Shown: piece by piece, positions 7,156 to 14,867 of the stretch | How positions within the stretch are numbered: position 1 is the first letter of the stretch | How the letters are laid out: each line of letters begins with the position of its first letter | Origin: an uncultured Alphaproteobacteria bacterium | GTDB lineage: Bacteria; Pseudomonadota; Alphaproteobacteria; Puniceispirillales; Puniceispirillaceae | Direction of reading: 5' to 3' | NCBI GenBank assembly: GCA_913064995.1 | Contig: CAJYBL010000010.1 | Coordinates: 1-22,022, forward strand | DNA length: 22,022 bases | Made by a program: the position numbers and the translations under genes | The notes under the pieces: generated by a model | Told to the model about the DNA's origin: nothing | The model's database searches: none | Seen by the model: the letters and a program-made list of their open reading frames with translations, nothing else

Positions 7156-9474
7156 TCAGACAAAATTTGCCCCCAACCGGTTTGCCGTCAATAACAGCCG
7201 TTCAGCCGTTGCCGGTGCATCAAGCGCCGGATAGGCAGCGCCCTCTATGCCGGCAAGCGCATCTGACAGAGCAAGCCAACTGCTAATTCCAAGCATCAGC
7301 GGCGGCTCGCCAACAGCCTTTGACTTATGAATCGTATCTTCGCTATTTTCGCCATCAGCGTAAAAGGCGACCCGCCAATCAATTGGCCGGTCCGAACAGG
7401 CCGGAATCTTATAGGTTGATGGCGCATGGGTTTGAAGGCGGCCTGCTGCATCCCAAACCAGTTCTTCGGTTGTCAGCCAGCCAACACCCTGCAAAAAGCC
7501 ACCTTCAATCTGACCCATATCAATGGCCGGATTGATCGATTTTCCAACATCATGCAACAGATCAGCACGAATCAGGCGGTTTTCACCCGTTAGCAAATCG
7601 ACAATCACTTCCGACACGGCCGCACCATAGGCAAAATAATAAAAGGGGCGACCATGCATCCGATCTTTGTCCCAGCTTAATTTCGGCGTCGCATAAAAAC
7701 CGGTTGCCGACAAAGAGACACGCCCGAGATAGGCACGTTTTACCGCATCGGCAAACGCCATGCTGTCGGTGCCAATATGAACCTGACCATTGGCAAAAAC
7801 CACCTCGGCCTGATCGGTTTGATATTCATCTGCCAGAAAGGCGGCAATCCGGCCTTTGATGGTTTGCGCTGCCCGCATCGCCGCCATGCCATTCAGGTCA
7901 GTTCCTGACGATGCCGCTGTTGCCGATGTATTTGGCACTTTGCCCGTTGTTGTTGCGGTGATTTTGACAAGGTCAACATCAATCTGAAATTCATGTGCAA
8001 CAATTTGCGCAATCTTTGTGTAAAGCCCCTGTCCCATTTCAGTGCCGCCATGATTGAGGTGAACCGATCCGTCATTATAGACATGGATCAATGATCCGGC
8101 CTGATTCAAAAATGTTGTATTAAAGGAAATGCCGAATTTCACTGGCGTCAAGGCAATGCCGCGTTTGACATATTGATTGGCAGCGTTATAGGTGGCAATT
8201 GCCGCACGGCGCGCCACATAATCAGATGTTTGAACAAGCTCATCAACGATAGGCTGGATCACACAATCTTCGACCGTTTGCCCATAGGGTGTGATGCCAA
8301 ATTTAGCCGCCCCTTTATCCGGATAGAAATTTTTCCGCCGCACTTCTAATGGATCAAGCCCAAGATAATGCGCCACCTCATCCATCACCCGTTCAATGCC
8401 AAGCATGCCCTGGGGCCCACCAAAACCACGAAACGCCGTATTGGATTGGGTATGGGTCAAACAGCAATAATTGGTGATTTTCATATGCGGAATATCATAG
8501 GCATTATCGGCATGACACATGGCGCGCGCCGCGATGCCAGCCGATAAATCCCACGACATGCCACAGCGTAACGCCTGTTCAAATTCAACCGCAAGAACAC
8601 GGCCATCATCATCAAAGCCGACATGGTAATCAATCCGGCAATCATGGCGTTTGCCAGTTAACATGAAATCATCATCACGATCATAAATTGTTTTCGCCGG
8701 ATGACCGGTTAAATAGGCGGCAAGCGCCGCTGTCATCGCAGGTAAATTGCCCTGACTTTCCTTGCCGCCAAACGCCCCGCCCATGCGCCGCGTTTCAACC
8801 GTTACCGCATGATTGGCAAGCCCCAGCATTTCGGCTGTTTTATGCTGGATTTCGCTTGGATGCTGGGTTGAGCAAAATAGCTGTATCTCACCATCTTCGC
8901 CCGGAATGGCCAATGCCGCCTGTCCTTCAAGATAGAAATGTTCCTGCCCGCCAGCGCAAACACGGCCGCGCAATGCGTGCGGTGCCGTGGCAAGGGCAGT
9001 TTGCACATCGCCTTTGATCATCTCGCTTGGGCCAGCAAGCCATGATTTGGCTTGCATCGCCGCATCAATTGTTAAAATGGCTGGCAAAGGCTCATACTCA
9101 ATGACCGCAAGCCCGATTGCCGCGCGGGCTGCCGCCATATCAACCGCCGCAATGGTGAATAGTGATTGTCCGACATAGCAAACTTCATCAACAGCAAAAA
9201 CAGGATCATCATGTATCACTGGCCCGCAATCATTCACCCCGGGAATATCAGCCGCCGTCATGACCGCAACGATACCCGGGGCTGCGGCCACAGCCGATAA
9301 ATCCATGCGGGTGATTTTGGCATGGGCATGCGAACTTTGCCCAATCAAGACGGTTAAGCAATTTGCCGGTGTTGCCATATCATCAACATAAACAGCACGA
9401 CCCGATACATGTTTTACCGCACTATCATGATGTTTCGATTGGCGGATATCGCCATCAATGCCAGATGATGTCAT
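7156..9474 (-). CDS. xdhB: Xanthine dehydrogenase, molybdopterin subunit XdhB
   Basis: A 772-residue large subunit carrying the molybdenum active site that hydroxylates hypoxanthine and xanthine to urate. Landmarks: GQEHFYLEGQAALA, RRMGGAFGGKE with substrate-side E239, TAFRGFGGPQGM with R349 in the cofactor loop, MGQGLYTK, and near the C-terminus KAVGEPPLML with E723 in the place of the catalytic general base. Length and residue spacing match the Rhodobacter-type XdhB. The ATG overlaps the xdhA stop by four bases (ATGA), so the two subunits are co-translated. Substrate specificity for xanthine, not an aldehyde or CO, rests on the E239/E723 motif set and the purine context. Confidence 0.95.
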   Translation of the reverse strand: MTSSGIDGDIRQSKHHDSAVKHVSGRAVYVDDMATPANCLTVLIGQSSHAHAKITRMDLSAVAAAPGIVAVMTAADIPGVNDCGPVIHDDPVFAVDEVCYVGQSLFTIAAVDMAAARAAIGLAVIEYEPLPAILTIDAAMQAKSWLAGPSEMIKGDVQTALATAPHALRGRVCAGGQEHFYLEGQAALAIPGEDGEIQLFCSTQHPSEIQHKTAEMLGLANHAVTVETRRMGGAFGGKESQGNLPAMTAALAAYLTGHPAKTIYDRDDDFMLTGKRHDCRIDYHVGFDDDGRVLAVEFEQALRCGMSWDLSAGIAARAMCHADNAYDIPHMKITNYCCLTHTQSNTAFRGFGGPQGMLGIERVMDEVAHYLGLDPLEVRRKNFYPDKGAAKFGITPYGQTVEDCVIQPIVDELVQTSDYVARRAAIATYNAANQYVKRGIALTPVKFGISFNTTFLNQAGSLIHVYNDGSVHLNHGGTEMGQGLYTKIAQIVAHEFQIDVDLVKITATTTGKVPNTSATAASSGTDLNGMAAMRAAQTIKGRIAAFLADEYQTDQAEVVFANGQVHIGTDSMAFADAVKRAYLGRVSLSATGFYATPKLSWDKDRMHGRPFYYFAYGAAVSEVIVDLLTGENRLIRADLLHDVGKSINPAIDMGQIEGGFLQGVGWLTTEELVWDAAGRLQTHAPSTYKIPACSDRPIDWRVAFYADGENSEDTIHKSKAVGEPPLMLGISSWLALSDALAGIEGAAYPALDAPATAERLLLTANRLGANFV

Positions 9475-10958
9475 GACCAGCCCTCCAGCCCCGCAGCAAG
9501 ATCGGTACCGGCAAGCCGCATCTGCCGCGATGAGGTTAGTTCTAGCCCATATTTGATAAGCAGATTCTGCGATGTTAAAAGCCGGTATTCGGCCGAACCT
9601 CGCATATCTGAAAGCGGGGTGAAATCATCCCTCAAAGCCGCAGCCGCAGCTTTGAAATGCGCCATATCAAGCGGTTTTCCAGCAAGTTTTGCTTCGGCAT
9701 GATTTGCCCGTTTTGGAATGCCAGCCATGCCACCAAAGGCCAAACAAACATCCGTGATAACGCCATCATCAAGATGCAGATTCGCCGCCAGCATCACTGC
9801 CGAAATATCCTGATCAAACCGTTTGGATATTTTATAGCATCGCAAATGCGGTGCTGGTTCCTGCGGCACCAGAATCGCCGATAGAAATTCACTGCTTTGC
9901 CGATCTTGCTTGCCATAATCCAAAAAGAAATTTTCCAGATCGAGAATACGGGTCTTGCTGGCCGTGGTCAGCTCGATTTTGCTGGCAAGCGCCATTAGCA
10001 CTGGCGGTAAATCACCAATCGGTGAGGCATTGGCAATATTACCACAAACCGTACCACTGCTGCGAACCTGAAGCGCACCAAAACGGCGCAGCAATTCGGC
10101 GCATTCGGGCAAATCATCGGCAATGTGATGCAGAAATTGCTGATGCGTCACCGCTGGCATGATCCGCATAAAATCGCCGTCGGTTTCAATTTGGTCAAAA
10201 CCGGCAACACGCCCTGTCCAGAGAAATGTGCCAAATTTGCGATGCTGTTTTGTCACCCAAAGCCCAATATCGGTTGCACCGCCAACAATGGTCGCATCGG
10301 CGTTTTTGGTGTAAATTTGTGCAAAGCTGGCATTGGTGGCAGGGGCGATAAATTGCGTGACGCCATCACCGAGACAAATATCGTCTTGGTGGTCTTTTGC
10401 CAAGGATAGCGCCGCCAGCATCGCCGCCTCATTTGCCATATCAGTTTTGGTCATATCGCCGTCCTTGCCGTGATCAAGCATGCTGGCAGCATCAACAATC
10501 GGGCGATAGCCCGTGCATCGGCATAGATTGCCAGCAAGGGTCGTATCCACCTCATTTACCGACAGGCCACGACCATTTTGCCAAGCCGCATAAAGCGACA
10601 TTACAAATCCTGGCGTGCAAAACCCGCATTGTGACGCATCGGCGGCAACCATCGCGCTTTGCACCGGATGTAATTTGCCATCAGGGCTGGCCAGCCCTTC
10701 AACCGTGCGAATGGCGCTTCCATCAATCATGCCAAGAAATAAAATACAGCTATTTACCGGCCAGTGTTCCAGCCTTCCCATCGCGTCAGGCCGTGCCATC
10801 GTCACCGTACAGGCACCACAATCACCCTCGGCACACCCTTGTTTGGTGCCGCGAAGATGCGGTTTTCCACGCAACCATTCAAGCAATGTCACATCGCCAG
10901 CAACATCACTGACATGCTGTGCCTTACCATTCAGTAAAAAGCGGATTTCATTACGCAT
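9471..10958 (-). CDS. xdhA: Xanthine dehydrogenase, 2Fe-2S/FAD subunit XdhA
   Basis: A 495-residue small subunit. The N-terminal plant-type 2Fe-2S centre uses C42, C47, C50 (GCAEGDCGACTV) and C71. The helical second 2Fe-2S domain uses C111 and C114 (QCGFCTPGF) and C146 and C148 (CRCTGYRP). The FAD-binding part begins around IVGGATD (224-230) and includes GTVCGNIANASPIGDLPP, followed by the CO-dehydrogenase-flavoprotein C-terminal domain. It passes electrons from XdhB to NAD+. GGAGG stands a few bases before the ATG at 10958; the longer open frame (to 11054) overlaps uraH and is rejected. It follows uraH by 13 bases. Confidence 0.94.
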   Translation of the reverse strand: MRNEIRFLLNGKAQHVSDVAGDVTLLEWLRGKPHLRGTKQGCAEGDCGACTVTMARPDAMGRLEHWPVNSCILFLGMIDGSAIRTVEGLASPDGKLHPVQSAMVAADASQCGFCTPGFVMSLYAAWQNGRGLSVNEVDTTLAGNLCRCTGYRPIVDAASMLDHGKDGDMTKTDMANEAAMLAALSLAKDHQDDICLGDGVTQFIAPATNASFAQIYTKNADATIVGGATDIGLWVTKQHRKFGTFLWTGRVAGFDQIETDGDFMRIMPAVTHQQFLHHIADDLPECAELLRRFGALQVRSSGTVCGNIANASPIGDLPPVLMALASKIELTTASKTRILDLENFFLDYGKQDRQSSEFLSAILVPQEPAPHLRCYKISKRFDQDISAVMLAANLHLDDGVITDVCLAFGGMAGIPKRANHAEAKLAGKPLDMAHFKAAAAALRDDFTPLSDMRGSAEYRLLTSQNLLIKYGLELTSSRQMRLAGTDLAAGLEGWS

Positions 10959-10971
10959 AGCGCCTCCGCAT

Positions 10972-11325
10972 TTAGCTGCCCCGATAAGTCGAATAGCCGT
11001 AGGCAGACAGAAGTAACGGGACGTGATAATGCTGCGTAGGATCATTGATACCAAAATTAATCACAACATCATCGAGAAACGGAATTTCGGGAAGGTCATC
11101 ACCGCTTCGGCGCAGATATGCCGCCACTTTAAACAACAATTGATATCGTCCTTTTTGCAATGCATCACCATCCAGCAACGGCGCATCGCAGCGACCATCA
11201 TCATTGGTTTTGGTGGATTTCATCAACACTGGCACATCGCCATCAAGGCGAAATAGATCAATCGCCAGATCCGATGCCGGACTGCCGCGAGCTGTATCTA
11301 GAACATGCGTTGTTAAGCGGCCCAT
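10972..11325 (-). CDS. uraH: 5-Hydroxyisourate hydrolase (transthyretin-like)
   Basis: A 117-residue cytosolic enzyme that opens the PuuD product 5-hydroxyisourate to OHCU. It has the family N-terminus LTTHVLDTARGSPA with catalytic H7, a C-terminal HYHVPLLLSAYGYSTYRGS, and the terminal YRGS tetrapeptide that separates these hydrolases from true transthyretins. A Shine-Dalgarno AAAAGGGGG at about 11334-11342 precedes the ATG. It is the first gene of the minus-strand operon and is divergent from uraD, so the promoter should lie in 11326-11485. Confidence 0.95.
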   Translation of the reverse strand: MGRLTTHVLDTARGSPASDLAIDLFRLDGDVPVLMKSTKTNDDGRCDAPLLDGDALQKGRYQLLFKVAAYLRRSGDDLPEIPFLDDVVINFGINDPTQHYHVPLLLSAYGYSTYRGS

Positions 11326-11443
11326 AAGCCATTACCCCCTTTTGCATAAACCGCCCGAAAAGGAACGCTTAACGATGGCAGTTATGCCTTGTTATTGCAA
11401 ATCAAATTGGACATTTAAAAGAATCCTGTCAATATGGCGCTGC

Positions 11444-11459
11444 GCCGGTTTTGACCGGC
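11444..11459. promoter_or_regulatory. Small dyad in the uraH-uraD divergent spacer
   Basis: GCCGG-TTTTGA-CCGGC is a perfect 5-bp dyad about 27 bases before uraD. A related TTTGAACCGG follows at 11470-11479, echoing TTTTGACCGG at 11449-11458. It could be an operator for a purine regulator or just a short chance repeat. No clear -35/-10 pair could be assigned for either gene; TTGGAC at 11407 with a weak -10 is the best guess for uraD. Confidence 0.25.
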
Positions 11460-11485
11460 TTTATCACTGTTTGAACCGGAAAATT

Positions 11486-12004
11486 ATGGCGATCAAACCT
11501 GCACCGCATCTCTTATCACGCGACGATTTTATCGCGGCCTTTAGCGGTATTTACGAACATTCACCATGGGTAGCCGAAAGGCTGTTTGACGCTGGTCTTA
11601 GCGCGCATGATGCCGATCCGACCAATCTGGCAAGGCGCATGGCCGAAATTGTAAATGCCGCCGGATATGACAAACAGATGGCTCTTTTATGCGCCCATCC
11701 GGAACTTGCCGGAAAGCTGGCCATTGCCGGATCACTCACAGCTGAGTCAACCGCCGAACAGGCAAGTGCCAAACTTGATCAATGCAACGCCGAAGAATTT
11801 GCCGCCTTTCAAGATTTGAACGACCGTTATGGCAAAAAATTCGGCCACCCTTTTATCATTGCTGTTCGCGGTCTTGATCGCGCCACTATTTTGGCGGCCT
11901 TTGGCAAACGCGTTGCACAGTCGGCCAAAACCGAATTTGCCACCGCGCTTGGCGAGGTACATAAAATTGCGCGGCTTCGGCTAGAAGAATTATCGGCCAA
12001 ATAA
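11486..12004 (+). CDS. uraD: OHCU decarboxylase
   Basis: A 172-residue 2-oxo-4-hydroxy-4-carboxy-5-ureidoimidazoline decarboxylase, giving (S)-allantoin. Family stretches: DFIAAFSGIYEHSPWVAE at the N-terminus, LLCAHPELAGKLA with the catalytic His, LTAESTAEQASAKL, and FGHPFIIAVRGLDR, ending with EVHKIARLRLEEL. The ATG at 11486 matches the family N-terminus (CCGGAAAATT in front). An in-frame ATG at 11375 has a better Shine-Dalgarno (AAAAGGA, 11358-11364) and would add 37 residues rich in Cys and Arg that the family does not have. It is transcribed away from uraH, unlike many loci where uraD and uraH are adjacent in one operon. Confidence 0.93.
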   Translation: MAIKPAPHLLSRDDFIAAFSGIYEHSPWVAERLFDAGLSAHDADPTNLARRMAEIVNAAGYDKQMALLCAHPELAGKLAIAGSLTAESTAEQASAKLDQCNAEEFAAFQDLNDRYGKKFGHPFIIAVRGLDRATILAAFGKRVAQSAKTEFATALGEVHKIARLRLEELSAK

Positions 12005-12034
12005 CCACATCGCAAATAGATATGATTTTCCCGC

Positions 12035-12061
12035 AAAAAAGCCCTGCCATAAGGGCAGGGC
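12035..12061 (-). terminator. Intrinsic terminator of mmsA
   Basis: GCCCTGCC (12041-12048) and GGCAGGGC (12054-12061) form a perfect 8-bp GC-rich stem with a 5-base loop. On the minus strand it is followed by six T (12040-12035). It lies 22 bases after the mmsA stop and may also slow + strand transcripts from uraD. Confidence 0.85.
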
Positions 12062-12082
12062 CTTGCATTTAGAGTCGACTAT

Positions 12083-13585
12083 TTATTTGGTTTCGCTGCC
12101 TGAGTGAAAGTTAAAGACAGCGCCGTCTTTAATCCCGCTTGGCCAGCGTGCTGTCACGGTTTTCAGCTTGGTATAGAAACGCACGCCTTCCATGCCATGG
12201 ATCGAGTGATCGCCAAACATCGAGGCTTTCCATCCACCAAAGCTATGATAGGCAACCGGCACCGGAATTGGCACATTCACGCCAACCATGCCAACATTCA
12301 CATTATTAGCAAATTCACGCGCTGCATCACCATCACGGGTGAAAATCGCCGTTCCATTTCCATATTCATGCGTCATCACCAGATTGACCGCTTCTTCATA
12401 GGTTTTTGGCCGCAGAACCGACAGAACCGGCCCAAAAATTTCATCGCGATAAACCGACATATCTGCGGTTACATGGTCAAGAAGCGTGCCACCGACGAAA
12501 AAGCCATCCTCATAGCCTTGCAATGACAGGCCGCGACCATCAACAACCACCGTGGCTCCATCGGCCTCGCCCTGATTAATATAATCGGTCACGCGCTCTT
12601 TTGACTCTCGTGTAATCACAGGCCCCATTTCAACACCGGGTTCGTCATATTGACCAATTTTCAAAGCGCGCACCTTCGGTGCCAAGGCCGAAACAAACCG
12701 GTCAGCCGTATCGTCACCAACCGCAAGCACAGCCGATATTGCCATGCAACGTTCGCCTGCCGACCCATAGGCCGCACCCATTGCCGCATCAACCGCCTGA
12801 TCCATATCGGCATCAGGCATGAGGATCATATGGTTTTTGGCACCACAAAGCGCCTGAACGCGTTTGCCATTTGCACATCCACGGCTATAGATATATTTGC
12901 CAATCGCGGTTGAACCAACAAAGCTAATTGCCGCCACATCAGGATTATCGAGAAGCGCACCGACCGCTTCCTTATCGCCATTGACCACATTCATACAACC
13001 ATCAGGCAATCCAGCTTCGCTGAGCAATTGCGCCAGATAAAGCGGCGCGGCTGGGTCGCGTTCGGAAGGCTTTAAAATAAATGTGTTACCGCAGGCAAGC
13101 GCCATTGGAAACATCCACATCGGCACCATCGCGGGAAAATTAAATGGCGTGATCCCCGCCACAACACCAACCGGCTGACGAAGCGAATAGCTGTCAACCG
13201 CACCGGCAACCTGTGCTGAATATTCGCCTTTCAGCAAATGCGGAATACCACAGGCAAATTCAACTACTTCAAGACCGCGCGACACCTCACCTTTGGCATC
13301 ATCTAATGTCTTGCCATGCTGGGTTGAGATTAACTCGGCAATTCGATCAAGATTTTTGATAATCAATTCACGAAATTTGAACATGATTTGAGCGCGTTTT
13401 GCCGGCGGCGTGTTGGCCCAACCGGGCAGGGCCACCTTGGCAACGGCAACCGCCGCGTCGATTTCGGCAGCATTGGCCAATGGCACTGATGACGTAACCG
13501 CACCTGATGCTGGGTTATAGACATTCTGCGACCGGCCACTCGTGCCTGCAGATGTTGTGCCTTTGATAAAATGCATATCCGTCAT
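12083..13585 (-). CDS. mmsA: CoA-acylating methylmalonate-semialdehyde dehydrogenase
   Basis: A 500-residue aldehyde dehydrogenase of the MmsA type. It oxidises methylmalonate or malonate semialdehyde with NAD+ and CoA to propionyl-CoA or acetyl-CoA. ALDH landmarks: ITPFNFPAMVPMWMFP, ILKPSERDP, FVGSTAIGKYIY, and GSAGERCMAIS with catalytic C280. The 'ERCMA' context and the GITPFNFP stretch are typical of MmsA. GAGG precedes the ATG at 13585; the longer frame (to 13627) adds 14 residues and lacks a better site. It stands alone with its own terminator, not in the purine operon. Its role may be valine, thymine/uracil or DMSP-derived semialdehyde turnover; the sequence does not decide. Confidence 0.92.
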   Translation of the reverse strand: MTDMHFIKGTTSAGTSGRSQNVYNPASGAVTSSVPLANAAEIDAAVAVAKVALPGWANTPPAKRAQIMFKFRELIIKNLDRIAELISTQHGKTLDDAKGEVSRGLEVVEFACGIPHLLKGEYSAQVAGAVDSYSLRQPVGVVAGITPFNFPAMVPMWMFPMALACGNTFILKPSERDPAAPLYLAQLLSEAGLPDGCMNVVNGDKEAVGALLDNPDVAAISFVGSTAIGKYIYSRGCANGKRVQALCGAKNHMILMPDADMDQAVDAAMGAAYGSAGERCMAISAVLAVGDDTADRFVSALAPKVRALKIGQYDEPGVEMGPVITRESKERVTDYINQGEADGATVVVDGRGLSLQGYEDGFFVGGTLLDHVTADMSVYRDEIFGPVLSVLRPKTYEEAVNLVMTHEYGNGTAIFTRDGDAAREFANNVNVGMVGVNVPIPVPVAYHSFGGWKASMFGDHSIHGMEGVRFYTKLKTVTARWPSGIKDGAVFNFHSGSETK

Positions 13586-13793
13586 TGCTGCCTCATTTAG
13601 CACCCACTTGCGCAGATGGCTAGTCATTGATGTTTGTTCGAAAATATCATCCCTAGACTACGCCTTTTTTTCACAAAGGCAAGACAGGCCACTCTGGTTT
13701 AGGCCGAATATCATCGTCTATTGAGGACAGCGGATTCTTCGGTTTTTTCAAAAACAAAGCTTGGCCTTGGTAATAATGATTGTATAAGAAGTT

Positions 13794-14696
13794 ATGGAGA
13801 TTTGGGTAATATTTGCCGTCACCGCCGCCGCAACACAGGCGCTTCGCACGGCGGTACAACGACGCATGGTTGCGCCGCTTGGCAGCTATGGCGCGGCCTA
13901 TATCCGGTTTTCCTATGCCTGTCCAATTGCATGGCTTTGTGTGGTTTGCTATACTGGCATGACTGGCGCAACACTTGCCGGACTGCCCTTTGACTTTTGG
14001 GCCTGGATCAATATCGCCGCGCTGACGCAGGTTATTTTCACGATTCTTCTGGTTCAGCTTTTCAGCCACAGGTCTTTTGCCGCCGCCGTTGCCTTTTCAA
14101 AAACCGAAGTTTTGCAGACAGCAATCTTTGAGGCGCTGATTTTGGGGGTTGTGGTCACCATCCAAACCGGTTTTGCCATTGCGCTTGGCGTGTTTGCAAC
14201 GGTGATGCTGGCACTTGTTAAAACCAATTTATCGATTGGCAATATCCGCCAAAGCATTATGAGCCGCCAAATGGCAATCGGCCTTGCGGCTGGTGCTTTC
14301 CTTGGATTTTGCACCGTTTCCTATGGCGCTGCGATGAAAGCGATGATTGGCGGCAGCCTGCTCAGTAATGCGGTCTATGCCGCCGCGATTGGGGTAACGA
14401 TTCAGGCAGTATGTTTTGGCGCCTATCTTTATGTCGCCAAACGCCGCGAATTTATCGCCAGCTTTGTCAAATGGCGCGGTGGGGCTATGGCTGGGGTTTG
14501 GGCGGCCATTTGCAGCATTTGCTGGTTTGCCGCTTTTTTGAACCATGAAGTTGCGCCCGTTCGCGCCGTGGGGCAAGTCGAGCTATTATTCAGCATCGGA
14601 TTTTCGGTGCTTTATTTTAAAGAGCGCGTCAGCCGCCTTGAACTGGCGGCAATGGCGCTTTTGGCGTTGTCAATTATCATGGTTTTGTTGGATTAA
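13794..14696 (+). CDS. DMT-superfamily (EamA-type) transporter
   Basis: A 300-residue, very hydrophobic protein with about ten membrane segments in two halves (roughly residues 1-125 and 150-300), the layout of the drug/metabolite transporter superfamily. EamA-like stretches include FSKTEVLQTAIFEALILG at the end of the first half and APVRAVGQVELLFSIGFSVL then YFKERVSRLELAAMALLAL at the end of the second. The substrate is unknown; relatives export amino acids or other small metabolites. The start at 13794 has only a modest AAGAAG before it. It is divergent from mmsA across a 208-base spacer holding a weak hairpin (GCCTTT/AAAGGC, 13662-13680). No terminator is evident after it. Confidence 0.8.
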   Translation: MEIWVIFAVTAAATQALRTAVQRRMVAPLGSYGAAYIRFSYACPIAWLCVVCYTGMTGATLAGLPFDFWAWINIAALTQVIFTILLVQLFSHRSFAAAVAFSKTEVLQTAIFEALILGVVVTIQTGFAIALGVFATVMLALVKTNLSIGNIRQSIMSRQMAIGLAAGAFLGFCTVSYGAAMKAMIGGSLLSNAVYAAAIGVTIQAVCFGAYLYVAKRREFIASFVKWRGGAMAGVWAAICSICWFAAFLNHEVAPVRAVGQVELLFSIGFSVLYFKERVSRLELAAMALLALSIIMVLLD

Positions 14697-14747
14697 AGTA
14701 ATCTTTGCGACCGGCATGAACTGCGCTAATCTGTCCCGCCTTCCTGA

Positions 14748-14776
14748 TTGACAACCCTTTCACACAACCTTAATAC
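14748..14776 (+). promoter_or_regulatory. Candidate sigma70-type promoter of pckA
   Basis: A perfect TTGACA (14748-14753), a 17-base spacer, then TAATAC (14771-14776). Transcription would start near 14783, giving a leader of about 85 bases with a small GCCCG/CGGGC hairpin (14791-14806). The -10 is only a partial match; the -35 and the spacing are what make it convincing. Confidence 0.6.
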
Positions 14777-14867
14777 TATTTTTCGTTTACGCCCGCCCTG
14801 ACGGGCTTAACCCTGCATAGCCAAGGCTGTCACACCCCCATCCAACAACTTTGAGAGTGCTGTTCTC

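Noticed and set aside
10959..11054. Longer XdhA start
   Set aside because: The extension overlaps uraH in another frame, and GGAGG marks the ATG at 10958.
13662..13680. GCCTTT/AAAGGC hairpin as a terminator
   Set aside because: It lies in a divergent promoter spacer with no gene ending there, has only six pairs, and its T-run is inside the stem and loop.
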